Positions 9,134 to 17,296 of a DNA stretch of 64,000 nucleotides are shown here, one piece after another (within the stretch, counting starts at the first letter, position 1; each line of letters starts with the position of its first letter). Location of the stretch: NCBI RefSeq assembly GCF_000172795.2, contig NZ_CP020950.1, forward strand, positions 1-64,000, read 5' to 3'. The notes beneath the pieces are model-generated. The model did not search any database. It saw only the letters and a list, made by a program, of their open reading frames with translations, and had not been told where the DNA came from. The translations under genes were made by a program, and so were the position numbers. This stretch comes from Rhizobium sp. CIAT894. GTDB lineage: Bacteria; Pseudomonadota; Alphaproteobacteria; Rhizobiales; Rhizobiaceae.

Positions 9134-11682
9134 TGCAGGAGCTGGTCGATAAAGTCTGGGGAAATACGAAGTTTCATACGGCTTTTCGAAACATCGAACT
9201 GGCTTGGCTTCGTCGTGAGATCGTTGCGCCGTCCGACGACTTACGAATCGACGATGCCAACAGAATGATGCGGGCGGCCGCGATCCTGGCATGTTCGGTT
9301 AAACATGAACACCGACGCGCCGCATTCCGCGCTGCTACCTGCACATACGAGCTATTTGGCGCGAATGAGTTGCCATTGGATCAAGCGCTCCGGGTCGTCC
9401 TCTCCCGCCTTGGAAACTTCCCTTCCTTCGGCACGCGCGAAGATGTGGATTCAGCTGGTTCGCTTCTACCTGCGGCGTTATCCGCGGAAGAGATTGCAGT
9501 TGCGGAAAGGCAACGGGTGGTAGTCGACGATCAGGACATTTACTTGACTGATTTTCAGCACCGTCTTTGGAGCGGTCTGACCGCGAGGAAGCGTATCGCG
9601 CTTGCGGCACCGACATCCGCGGGCAAATCTTTCGTACTCCAAAACTATCTTGCAACCGCACTCGGGTCGGCGACAGCGACATCGATCGTCTATATCGTTC
9701 CCACGCGGGCGCTGATTGCCCAGGTTGCAGAAGATCTGATGGCCCATTTTGCAAAACTGTCTGGTTCACGACCTGAAATTATCACTGTGCCCCTCGACGC
9801 GGACGAGGACCTACCGAAGCGAGCCGTTTTCGTGATGACCCAAGAAAGGGTTCAGCTCAGTCTCTCCGCTCAACCCAAATTCCGTCCGGACCTTGTAATC
9901 GTTGACGAAGCGCACTCGATTACAGAAGGATCGCGGGGGGTGGTGCTGCAGTGGGTTATCGACGACCTGTTGAGACGCAACCCTTACAGCCAAATTCTTT
10001 TCGCCAGCCCGATGATCCGAAACCTAAGCGTGTTCGGACGCCTGTTTGGCTTGACCGATGTGGTCGAGTTCCCGTCAGTAGAGCCGACGGTCAGCCAAAA
10101 CTTCTTGCTCGTTGACATTGCCTCGGCAACGAAAGGGCGTGTTAACATTCGGAGCGCTGGCGAAGGCAACGGTGATGTCTTCGATGTTGCCGTTCTCGAT
10201 GTTGGACAGACACTGGCTAGTCGGTTGGACAAGCTAGTGCATATCCCAGCTCGGCTTGGAGGGACGCAATCCAGTATTATCTATGCGAATGGCGCCGCCG
10301 AGGCGGAAAAGATTGCGATGCAACTACTTGACCTTCGGCTAGACGAAGAGGCGTCAACAGAGCAACGTGATGCTCTGGCGGCGTTGGCGAGAGAGGCCGT
10401 GCACCCGAACTACGCTCTCGTCGAATGCGTAAAAAGGGGGATTGCCTTCCATTATTCCAACATGCCGGCGCAGCTTCGACGCGCGGTGGAGCAGTCAGTC
10501 TCGGACGGGGACATCGACTTCCTGGCTTGTACGAGCACGTTGCTGCAGGGCGTCAACTTGCCCGCAAAGAACCTATTTATGTGCGCGCCGGAAAAAGGAA
10601 AAGGAAAGCCACTGGAGTCGACGGACTTCTGGAATCTCTCCGGCCGGGCTGGCCGGCTTAGAAAGGAGTTTCAGGGAAACATCTTTTTGATAGACTACGG
10701 CAAATGGAAGAAGAAGCCGCTCGACGGACCGAAAGACACCGACGTTGTCCCTGCCATTGAGACCAGCGTGCTCCAGAATAGTGCAGAGCTGTTGAATGTT
10801 ATCGCTGATGAGGCAGTAACGGGGGACGCGGACATCTCGGCGTTGGAAACATCTTTTGTCCGCTTATTTTCCGATCACAAGAAAGGCGAACTGGCGGTCA
10901 CCTTGGACAAGCTAGGTGTGTTTCGCGGGAGCGATCAGTTTTTGACGATCTCTTCAGCGCTTACCGCTGCGGCAGCCTCTGTGACGTTGCCAGCCGACGT
11001 AATCAAGCGGACACCAAATGTTTCAGCGCACAGACAGCAACGGCTGTATTCCCGCTTGCAGGCCGTCATTGATCAAGGCCGCGAGCATGCCCGTCTCTTA
11101 ATACCGGCGCATCCGCGCGAGAGCGAGGCATTCCAATCCTACGCAGACATTCTTGAGCTTTGTCATGAAGTCATCTTGGGCTATGACACGACAAAAGGCC
11201 TTCACCGCTTCCATGCGCTGATGGCACTCAAATGGATGCGCGGCATGCCGCTTCCGCAGATTATCGACGAGCAAATAAATCGAAAAACTGACGGCAACCA
11301 GCAGAAGATTATTCGCGACACGCTAGATATTATAGAGAAAGAAATTCGGTTTCAGGCCGTCAGGCTGATCGGTTGTTATAACTCGCTCCTCGTCTTTGGT
11401 CTCGATGTCGCTGGTATGGTGGATATGGCTTCCAGCATTCCTTCGATTCCTCTTTATCTGGAGATTGGCGCATCCGATCGCACAATGATCAGTTTCATTT
11501 CGTTGGGCCTGTCGCGCGTTACCGCAATGAAACTGAATGATCTCTCGGCTCGCAAGGATCTGGATGTGACACAGGCGCTCCGTTGGTTGAGTTCACGCCC
11601 AATGGACGCGCTTGGATTGTCGCCTCTCCTGCGGAAAGAAGTCGAGACAGTAGTTGCTGCCAATGTTCAATTTTCGGCATAG
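9130..11682 (+). CDS. hamB: HamB, Hachiman superfamily 2 helicase
   Basis: An 850-aa SF2 helicase. Walker A is APTSAGKS at residues 160-167, the DEAH box is VDEAH at 258-262, the FASPM segment matches motif III, and ACTSTLLQGVNLPA and WNLSGRAGRLRKE are motifs V and VI. An N-terminal helical region precedes the motor and about 300 residues of helical sequence follow it, as in known HamB proteins. It is translated from an ATG inside the hamA stop. In the family the helicase scans DNA and gates HamA; that is inferred here from homology and operon structure. Confidence 0.88.
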   Translation: MMQELVDKVWGNTKFHTAFRNIELAWLRREIVAPSDDLRIDDANRMMRAAAILACSVKHEHRRAAFRAATCTYELFGANELPLDQALRVVLSRLGNFPSFGTREDVDSAGSLLPAALSAEEIAVAERQRVVVDDQDIYLTDFQHRLWSGLTARKRIALAAPTSAGKSFVLQNYLATALGSATATSIVYIVPTRALIAQVAEDLMAHFAKLSGSRPEIITVPLDADEDLPKRAVFVMTQERVQLSLSAQPKFRPDLVIVDEAHSITEGSRGVVLQWVIDDLLRRNPYSQILFASPMIRNLSVFGRLFGLTDVVEFPSVEPTVSQNFLLVDIASATKGRVNIRSAGEGNGDVFDVAVLDVGQTLASRLDKLVHIPARLGGTQSSIIYANGAAEAEKIAMQLLDLRLDEEASTEQRDALAALAREAVHPNYALVECVKRGIAFHYSNMPAQLRRAVEQSVSDGDIDFLACTSTLLQGVNLPAKNLFMCAPEKGKGKPLESTDFWNLSGRAGRLRKEFQGNIFLIDYGKWKKKPLDGPKDTDVVPAIETSVLQNSAELLNVIADEAVTGDADISALETSFVRLFSDHKKGELAVTLDKLGVFRGSDQFLTISSALTAAAASVTLPADVIKRTPNVSAHRQQRLYSRLQAVIDQGREHARLLIPAHPRESEAFQSYADILELCHEVILGYDTTKGLHRFHALMALKWMRGMPLPQIIDEQINRKTDGNQQKIIRDTLDIIEKEIRFQAVRLIGCYNSLLVFGLDVAGMVDMASSIPSIPLYLEIGASDRTMISFISLGLSRVTAMKLNDLSARKDLDVTQALRWLSSRPMDALGLSPLLRKEVETVVAANVQFSA

Positions 11683-11821
11683 GACAACTGTCCCAAATCT
11701 TCTTTATTCTTTGTGCTCGGTTGCTCAAAAAGCAGAACTGAGCTTGCCATCGCCTCAAAGGCGAAAATGGAGATGCGCGATTTCGGCAACGATGGGGACA
11801 GGCGGCCGGTTCACACAGCTA

Positions 11822-12361
11822 CTATCCGCGCGTGAGTAGGTCTTTTTTCGAAGCCAATTCCATGTCGAACTTGCGGCGTGCGGCATCCTCGAGAGTATCG
11901 GTATGTCCCTGCATATATGGACGCAGTTCCTCGACCATATGCTTGAATTTTTCGTTCTTCGACCGAATTTCGGTGTCTTCCTTTTCGCGTGCCGACAACC
12001 AGGTATCCGCTTCCAGAAATGTGGCTTTGGTAGTGTCTCGCTTCTTACCCCGTCCGGTGGTGATCATTGCAGGTATGCCTGTGTAGTGACCGAACAAACT
12101 CGTTTGGCCGACCAGCGCCAAGCTAAGGCGCTTCCGCCCGCTGACATCGTGGATCAGCTTTCGAAGTGTCAGGTCGATCAACTGATCTGCGGTAGCGGAG
12201 ATCTTGTCACCCAGGTTTGAACGAACGCGGGCGATCGCGTCGTCGATTGGAACTTCGCCATCGTTTCGTTCGCGGCGAAGGTCGAGAACTATTGCGTCGA
12301 TGTCATCACGTAGATCGGTCAGTTTCACCGTCATTTCGGTACTGCTCCTCGAAACAAGCAA
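11822..12361 (-). CDS. Hypothetical protein
   Basis: A 179-aa protein of unknown function, rich in charged residues and probably mostly helical (LRDDIDAIVLDLRRERNDGE near the start; KEDTEIRSKNEKFKHMVEEL later). A glycine-containing patch, VGQTSLFGHYTGIPAMITTG, sits in the middle. The alternative start at Met10 (MTVKLTDLRDD) is plausible. It is last in a minus-strand row with the zinc-motif protein, the peptidase and the XRE regulator, and convergent with hamB. I do not recognise the family. Confidence 0.6.
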   Translation of the reverse strand: MLVSRSSTEMTVKLTDLRDDIDAIVLDLRRERNDGEVPIDDAIARVRSNLGDKISATADQLIDLTLRKLIHDVSGRKRLSLALVGQTSLFGHYTGIPAMITTGRGKKRDTTKATFLEADTWLSAREKEDTEIRSKNEKFKHMVEELRPYMQGHTDTLEDAARRKFDMELASKKDLLTRG

Positions 12362-12483
12362 GGCTGCAAGGGAAAAGCGAATCTCTACTCATGGTGATAT
12401 TCACAAGCAATTCGTCCGAAAGCGCAAGATAATTCCGCAGTGGCGCCCCTTTCCGCCACATTGCTGTAACTTCGCCCGGTGAG

Positions 12484-12963
12484 TCAGCGAGACTGATGCG
12501 CTCCGCGGCGCTGCACAATCGTTTGATTTAAGATTCGACGGTTGATTTTCTGCTTCCAGTTCATTTGGGCCGGTGAGAGCTTCCGCTTGAATTTTGTCTG
12601 CTTAAGGAACCGGTATTCCTCCTCGTCGTAGAGATATCCCATTCGATAGGCATGCTCGATCAGATCATCGTTGGCATTGGCGGAGAGGTCCGCCTGTATG
12701 CGCTTCAGGCCTTCAAAGAGATTTCCGGTGTCGATGCCGACAAAGCGATTGATGCAGATGTTCCCAACGTAAGTGGTCGCTCTGTTGAGGCGATTCCGGA
12801 TATAACAGTGCTCAAGAATGTCCTGGCCGCATGGACATTGATCAAATTCCTCGCTGATTTCGACCCCAATCAAATCCCATTCGAGGCGGGCCGTCTCGAA
12901 CACCTTCGAAACCGATAAAGGGAGGATATGCGCTTTCAGGCGTTCAAAGTTGTGGCTTTCCAT
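12484..12963 (-). CDS. Small putative zinc-binding protein
   Basis: A 159-aa protein with a compact Cys/His arrangement, QCPCGQDILEHCYIRNRLN followed by TTYVGNICINRF. Such a C-x-C-G...HC...I-x-NR...VG-x-x-C pattern is seen in short zinc-knuckle-like proteins of phages and mobile islands. The C-terminal third is basic (KFKRKLSPAQMNWKQKINRR), which would suit nucleic-acid binding. It starts five bases after the end of the ImmA/IrrE gene and is probably co-transcribed with it. Function unknown. Confidence 0.6.
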   Translation of the reverse strand: MESHNFERLKAHILPLSVSKVFETARLEWDLIGVEISEEFDQCPCGQDILEHCYIRNRLNRATTYVGNICINRFVGIDTGNLFEGLKRIQADLSANANDDLIEHAYRMGYLYDEEEYRFLKQTKFKRKLSPAQMNWKQKINRRILNQTIVQRRGAHQSR

Positions 12964-12968
12964 TGAGA

Positions 12969-13874
12969 TCAGCCCCTTAGATATTTTTCCTGTTGAGCAC
13001 GCCAGCGGTCGCGAGCGGTCATGTCCTCTCTTTCTTCTTGTTCCTCGTCGGCTTCCTCGTGCCAGAGCATGATCAGCGCATAGCCATTCTTCTGAAGACA
13101 GACCTGTTCGCTTAGTGTCGGAGCGCGTTGTCCGCGCGGCACATCAATCCACACATCCGGCAGTCTTTCGTCGATTTCACTGGGAGTACCGATCTGAAGA
13201 TCTCTCCGGTAGAATAGCGAACCTTGTGGAACCGGCTTATTGCGGCTTGCTGTGATAAACGGAAAGCGCTTCCGATGATGATAGATCCGGCCGACTTTCC
13301 CATCCTTCACAATGATGAAGGCCAAGGATTCAGGGTGATAGTCGGCATATGCTCGCGCCATGGCTTCTTTGCTGACCTGAAACTCCTCAGCAAGCTGGAA
13401 AACATGCTCAAGGCTTGGCGACGGTTGCTTCTTAAAATACTCGCGAAGTTTCGGCGGCGGCATCAAGATCAGTGAAGAGAAGCGGTTTGCCTCAACCTCC
13501 ATCTTTGCTCGCCGGTCACCTTCCTTCGCGGATAGAGTTTGCAGATCCTGCCGTGAACAAAGGAATCGGCCGTCCTCGTGCGGTACATGATTGGCAATCA
13601 AGAAATGCCCGAGCTCATGGCCGATCGTAAAGCGACGCCGCGGCTGGTTCACGCCGCGCTTCACCAGGATGATCCCGCGATTCCGATTTCTGTCGGTGAT
13701 TAGCCCGCCCTCGAAGCCCTCGGTTTCAAGTTCATCTATCTCCTCGATCTCAAGCTGCAGCGCCAGCTCTTCGATTGGGACAGGGACCCGAAAGTCGGGT
13801 TCATGCTTCAGTATGAGGCTGACGAGCCCTTCGGGCGATCCGGTGTCAGCTAAATCCATCCGCATGACGCTCAT
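12969..13874 (-). CDS. ImmA/IrrE-family metallopeptidase (CapP-like)
   Basis: A 301-aa COG2856/ImmA-IrrE peptidase with the zinc motif HELGH at residues 86-90 (FTIGHELGHFLIANH) and downstream acidic ligand candidates (MEVEANRFSSLILMP). It begins one base after the stop of an XRE regulator, the arrangement of phage ImmR-ImmA pairs and of CapH-CapP pairs that sit beside CBASS operons. In that family, single-stranded DNA from damage activates the peptidase, which cuts the repressor and switches the defence operon on. Because a CBASS operon diverges from this pair, the CapP role is the most likely one; control of the two downstream unknown genes is also possible. Confidence 0.82.
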   Translation of the reverse strand: MSVMRMDLADTGSPEGLVSLILKHEPDFRVPVPIEELALQLEIEEIDELETEGFEGGLITDRNRNRGIILVKRGVNQPRRRFTIGHELGHFLIANHVPHEDGRFLCSRQDLQTLSAKEGDRRAKMEVEANRFSSLILMPPPKLREYFKKQPSPSLEHVFQLAEEFQVSKEAMARAYADYHPESLAFIIVKDGKVGRIYHHRKRFPFITASRNKPVPQGSLFYRRDLQIGTPSEIDERLPDVWIDVPRGQRAPTLSEQVCLQKNGYALIMLWHEEADEEQEEREDMTARDRWRAQQEKYLRG

Positions 13875-13875
13875 G

Positions 13876-14199
13876 TCATTTTTCCTTTGGAACCTTGAGC
13901 CGATCCATCAACATCTGGATCGTTTCCCGATCTTGTGGGGTCAGCGTCTTGAGGTCTCGGTACATGGCAACCAGCGCCGGGTCCTCATTCTCGCCTTTCG
14001 GGTTTTCCCCGACAAGATCAGCGATCGAAACTCGAAAATGCGTAGCGAGCTTGGTGAGAAGTTCGATAGACGGGTTGGTGCTGCGGCCGGTTTCCAGATC
14101 ATAGACGTGGGTTTTCGATGCTCCAATAGCGTCTGCCACATCCTGCAACGACTGCCGGTTTTTTCCTCGTAGTTCTTTGAGCTTGGCAGCCAAAGACAT
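13876..14199 (-). CDS. XRE-family transcriptional regulator (CapH-like)
   Basis: A 107-aa protein with a Cro/CI-type helix-turn-helix: LKELRGKNRQSLQDVADAIG, then ASKTHVYDLETGRSTNPSIE. The C-terminal tail (TLTPQDRETIQMLMDRLKVP) is the short dimerisation helix common to peptidase-cleaved repressors. It is the first gene of a minus-strand unit with the ImmA/IrrE peptidase and is divergent from CBASS. Twin repeats in the 177-base intergenic region are its likely binding sites. Expected role: repressor of both promoters, removed by the peptidase. Confidence 0.82.
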   Translation of the reverse strand: MSLAAKLKELRGKNRQSLQDVADAIGASKTHVYDLETGRSTNPSIELLTKLATHFRVSIADLVGENPKGENEDPALVAMYRDLKTLTPQDRETIQMLMDRLKVPKEK

Positions 14200-14256
14200 C
14201 CTTAAATGCTCCCTTGAATCGCTTAAGGCGCGTGCACTCTCGCGCCGCGCCGTTCG

Positions 14257-14324
14257 ATTTATCTGTACGAAAATATAACACAGGGATTGACGGAAACAAG
14301 CGTTAGATTTATCTGTACGAAATG
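14257..14324. promoter_or_regulatory. Twin 17-bp direct repeats, candidate CapH operators
   Basis: GATTTATCTGTACGAAA occurs at 14257-14273 and again at 14308-14324, 51 bases apart (about five helical turns). Both lie between the XRE regulator start (14199) and the CD-NTase start (14376). Each is preceded by a cgtt-like tetranucleotide. Perfect repetition in a divergent promoter region next to a repressor gene is good evidence for operator sites; binding itself is inferred. Confidence 0.65.
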
Positions 14325-14375
14325 ATAGGTGCGAATCTTACACCATCGACCCCTTTGCGGGGAATGGAGGCATGA

Positions 14376-15572
14376 ATGCTTCATGATCAGCGACTTGTTC
14401 TGCGTGAGGGAATGCTCATCGGTGCGCTTGAGCGAATGTGCGCCACACTGGAAATCTCGCAGTCCCAATCCACTCTCGCTCAGGAGCGCTACGAAGGCGT
14501 TGGGGGGTGGCTCGCAGAGTCGGACAATCCGCTGTTGAAGGCGATCGGAATCTTCCTTCAGGGTTCGACTGCCATTGGAACGACCGTGAAGCCGATCGGC
14601 AGCAATGAACATGATGTGGACCTGGTGGCGCATGTTCCGGGCCTGGGGATCTGGGTGGAGCCGGCCGCGCTGAAGAAGGCGATCGGTGATCGCCTGAGGG
14701 ATAATGGCCATTACAAGCCATTGCTCGTCGAGATGGGCCGTTGCTGGCGGCTGGTATATGCCAACGAATTCCACCTGGATATTACGCCATCGATTCCCAA
14801 TCGTGATTGCTATATGGGCGGCGAGTTTGTTCCAGACCGCGCACTGAAGGTTTGGAAGCCTTCAAACCCGAAAGGCTACAAGGCGCTTTTCCTGGAAAGA
14901 GTAAAACTGGTGCCCCGGTTTCGGGTGATGAAAGGCCTTCAGGCGGAGGATCGGGCGCATGCCAGCGTGGAGCCCTACCCCGAGCAGGGTTTTTTCAAGG
15001 GCATTCTGCAGCGAATCGTGCAGATTCTCAAAAGGCATCGAGACGTCTTTATTCTGGCAGGCGATCTGGACACGTCTCTCTCACCCATTTCCGTTCTTGT
15101 CACCACCCTGGCCTCCCAGAGCTATGAATATTGCGTCCGAACCAACACCTACGACAGCGAGTTGGATTTGCTGGTCGACGTGATCCGGTGCATGCCGGAT
15201 TTCATAGAAACTCGCATTGTGAGCGGTCGGATGCACTGGTTCGTATGGAACGAGACCACCAAGGGCGAGAACTTTGCCGAGAAATGGAACGACGAGCCGA
15301 AACGTGCCGAGGTGTTCTATGCGTGGCATGCGCGTGTGCTCAATGACATTGGGCGACTGAGGGATGTCGAGGGTCTGGATGGCCTGAAACAGCGACTTTC
15401 GGATTCCTTTGGACCGGCTCCGGCGAAAGCTGTCATCGACTCCATAACTGACGAGATATCGCTGTCGCGTCGGAACGGCTTGCTCACCGCTGCCCCGCGT
15501 ATCGGGCTTATGACGGGCCTTGCTTCAGCAATTGCCACGCCGGTGCGGGCAAACACCTTCTTCGGCAGATAG
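14376..15572 (+). CDS. CBASS CD-NTase (cGAS/DncV-like nucleotidyltransferase)
   Basis: A 398-aa nucleotidyltransferase that would make a cyclic oligonucleotide alarm on infection. The active-site signature is present: G63-S64 (GSTAIGTTVKP), the D-x-D pair D80/D82 (EHDVDLV) and the third acidic residue D135 (HLDITPS). The next two genes are an E2-like protein and an HNH-SAVED effector, so this is the synthase of a short type II (E2-only) CBASS operon. The protein ends in ...FFGR; type II systems conjugate the CD-NTase through its C-terminus, and here the glycine is penultimate rather than last. The product nucleotide cannot be read from sequence. Confidence 0.9.
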   Translation: MLHDQRLVLREGMLIGALERMCATLEISQSQSTLAQERYEGVGGWLAESDNPLLKAIGIFLQGSTAIGTTVKPIGSNEHDVDLVAHVPGLGIWVEPAALKKAIGDRLRDNGHYKPLLVEMGRCWRLVYANEFHLDITPSIPNRDCYMGGEFVPDRALKVWKPSNPKGYKALFLERVKLVPRFRVMKGLQAEDRAHASVEPYPEQGFFKGILQRIVQILKRHRDVFILAGDLDTSLSPISVLVTTLASQSYEYCVRTNTYDSELDLLVDVIRCMPDFIETRIVSGRMHWFVWNETTKGENFAEKWNDEPKRAEVFYAWHARVLNDIGRLRDVEGLDGLKQRLSDSFGPAPAKAVIDSITDEISLSRRNGLLTAAPRIGLMTGLASAIATPVRANTFFGR

Positions 15573-15575
15573 GCC

Positions 15576-16067
15576 ATGCGTTTTTCCGAGCCGAAGTCCC
15601 TAACCGCCGCGCAGCAGTTCCTTCTTCTCAGAAAGAACCCGCTGTCGGCCGGCGACGGCACCCTCGGCTCCGGCTGTTTTGAATGGCGTTTCCGCGCCAC
15701 ACCGACTCCATTGTCCCGTATATACGAGGCACGCCTGGAATTTGCGTCTGATCGATCGCCCCGGGTTTACATTGAAAGTCCGGACCTGGTGACGCTGGCA
15801 GGTGGAAAGAAACTTCCTCACGTCTACGAGCAGAGACCCACGCGCCTGTGTCTTTATCTGCCCCGAACATACGAATGGCAGCCCTGGATGAGGTTGGATC
15901 AGACCATCGTCCCATGGACGTCGCTGTGGCTGTTTTACTTCGAGGACTGGCTAGGTGAGGGCGAATGGCGGGGTGGAGGAGAACATCCTGAGCCGCGAGA
16001 TGTCGAGCGCCGCATAAGTCGGAGCCGCTTGCGGCGCCGGCATCCCCTTCGCGAAAGGATTGAGTAA
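15576..16067 (+). CDS. CBASS E2-like conjugation protein
   Basis: A 163-aa protein with the hallmarks of the stand-alone ubiquitin-E2-like protein of short type II CBASS: LPHVYEQRPTRLCLYLP, containing C92 as the likely catalytic cysteine, followed by TIVPWTSLWLFYFEDWL and a GGGEHP tail motif. In this class the E2-like protein links the CD-NTase C-terminus to cell targets and primes it. No E1 or JAB gene is present, which fits the short type. It lies three bases after the CD-NTase and directly abuts the effector gene. Confidence 0.82.
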   Translation: MRFSEPKSLTAAQQFLLLRKNPLSAGDGTLGSGCFEWRFRATPTPLSRIYEARLEFASDRSPRVYIESPDLVTLAGGKKLPHVYEQRPTRLCLYLPRTYEWQPWMRLDQTIVPWTSLWLFYFEDWLGEGEWRGGGEHPEPRDVERRISRSRLRRRHPLRERIE

Positions 16068-17195
16068 ATGGCCAAGACGAAAGTCGATCAAAAGACACAG
16101 CGCGCGCTTTGGGCGCGTGCCGCCGGCCGCTGCCAATATCGTGGCTGCAACTGCGAACTTATTGGGGAGCTGCTGTCCGGCAAGGAGGACAAGATGTTCG
16201 GCTTCGTCGCGCACATCGTTGCCGACTCACCGAACGGCGCGCGTGGACATCCGACCCGGTCCGCCCTTCTCGCAAAAGACATTTCAAATCTCATGTTGCT
16301 CTGCGCAAAGCACCATCGTCTCATCGATGACGAAGCACCCTTAGATCATCCGGAGGAGCTTCTCCTGCGTATGAAGGACGAGCATGAGCGGCGGGTGCGT
16401 ATCGCAGCTGGTATTCAGCCGGACCGGGCATCTCATGTGATCCGTTTCGGAGCGAATATCGGCATGAACGAGGCGCTCGTCGCAAGGGAGGACATTTTCG
16501 CCTCCATGCAGCCTGATCGCTCGCCGGCGTCCTTCGACACTGTCGATCTGGAGATGCTTGGTCTTTCGCTCGATGATGCCGACGAACGGTATTGGCAGGT
16601 TCAGCAGACGAACCTCCAGCGGCAGTTTGCTGAAAAGATCCGGGGCCGGATCGAACGGCAGCAGATCACGCATGCAAGCGTCTTCGCGCTTGCGCCCCAG
16701 CCGCTCCTGATCGAACTGGGAAGGCAACTTTACGACATTCTACCCGCCGAGGTTCATCAACGACATAGAGAGCCGGCGACATGGAAGTGGCAGAACGACA
16801 GTGCGCCGATCGAGTTCCGGGTCGAGGCGCCTACTGAGGTTCATTCGACGGTGGCGCTGATTTTGGGTGTGAGCGCGACAATATCGAAGGAGCGCATCGA
16901 TGCGGTCTTGGGCCACGACATTTCGGTTTGGTCGATCACTGCGATGTCGCCACATAACGACATCATGCGGAACGCCAATGACCTCTCGCGCTTTCGCCAG
17001 GAACTGAGACGGCTTCTTGACAGAATAAAATCGGTGCACGGAGAAGCGGCAACGATAAACGTCTTTCCCGCCTTGCCGGTCGCTGCGGCGGTGGAAGTGG
17101 GGCGCGTGTGGATGCCAAAGGCGGATCTGCCAATGATCATTTTTGACCAGAATAGGCGCGTCGGAGGCTTCGCACCTGCTCTAAGGATCCAGTGA
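16068..17195 (+). CDS. cap5: Cap5, HNH-SAVED CBASS effector nuclease
   Basis: A 375-aa two-domain effector. The N-terminal HNH nuclease shows C22/C27, H49 (VAHIVADSPNGARG), N74, C79 and H82-H83 (NLMLLCAKHHRLID). The C-terminal part (about 160-375) is a SAVED sensor, with the strand-rich core STVALILGVSATI and the closing NVFPALPVAAAVEVGRVW. In known systems cyclic nucleotide binding to SAVED drives tetramerisation and indiscriminate DNA cutting. The ATG follows the previous TAA with no gap, so the three genes are one operon. Confidence 0.92.
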   Translation: MAKTKVDQKTQRALWARAAGRCQYRGCNCELIGELLSGKEDKMFGFVAHIVADSPNGARGHPTRSALLAKDISNLMLLCAKHHRLIDDEAPLDHPEELLLRMKDEHERRVRIAAGIQPDRASHVIRFGANIGMNEALVAREDIFASMQPDRSPASFDTVDLEMLGLSLDDADERYWQVQQTNLQRQFAEKIRGRIERQQITHASVFALAPQPLLIELGRQLYDILPAEVHQRHREPATWKWQNDSAPIEFRVEAPTEVHSTVALILGVSATISKERIDAVLGHDISVWSITAMSPHNDIMRNANDLSRFRQELRRLLDRIKSVHGEAATINVFPALPVAAAVEVGRVWMPKADLPMIIFDQNRRVGGFAPALRIQ

Positions 17196-17296
17196 ATTGT
17201 CCCGAGGTATGAAAACCAGCTTCGCCAACATGCGCGAGCTAGTTGAAGTGGTCACTATCTGTGGTAGGTTTCTGACGGGGCAAGGGGAAATCAACG

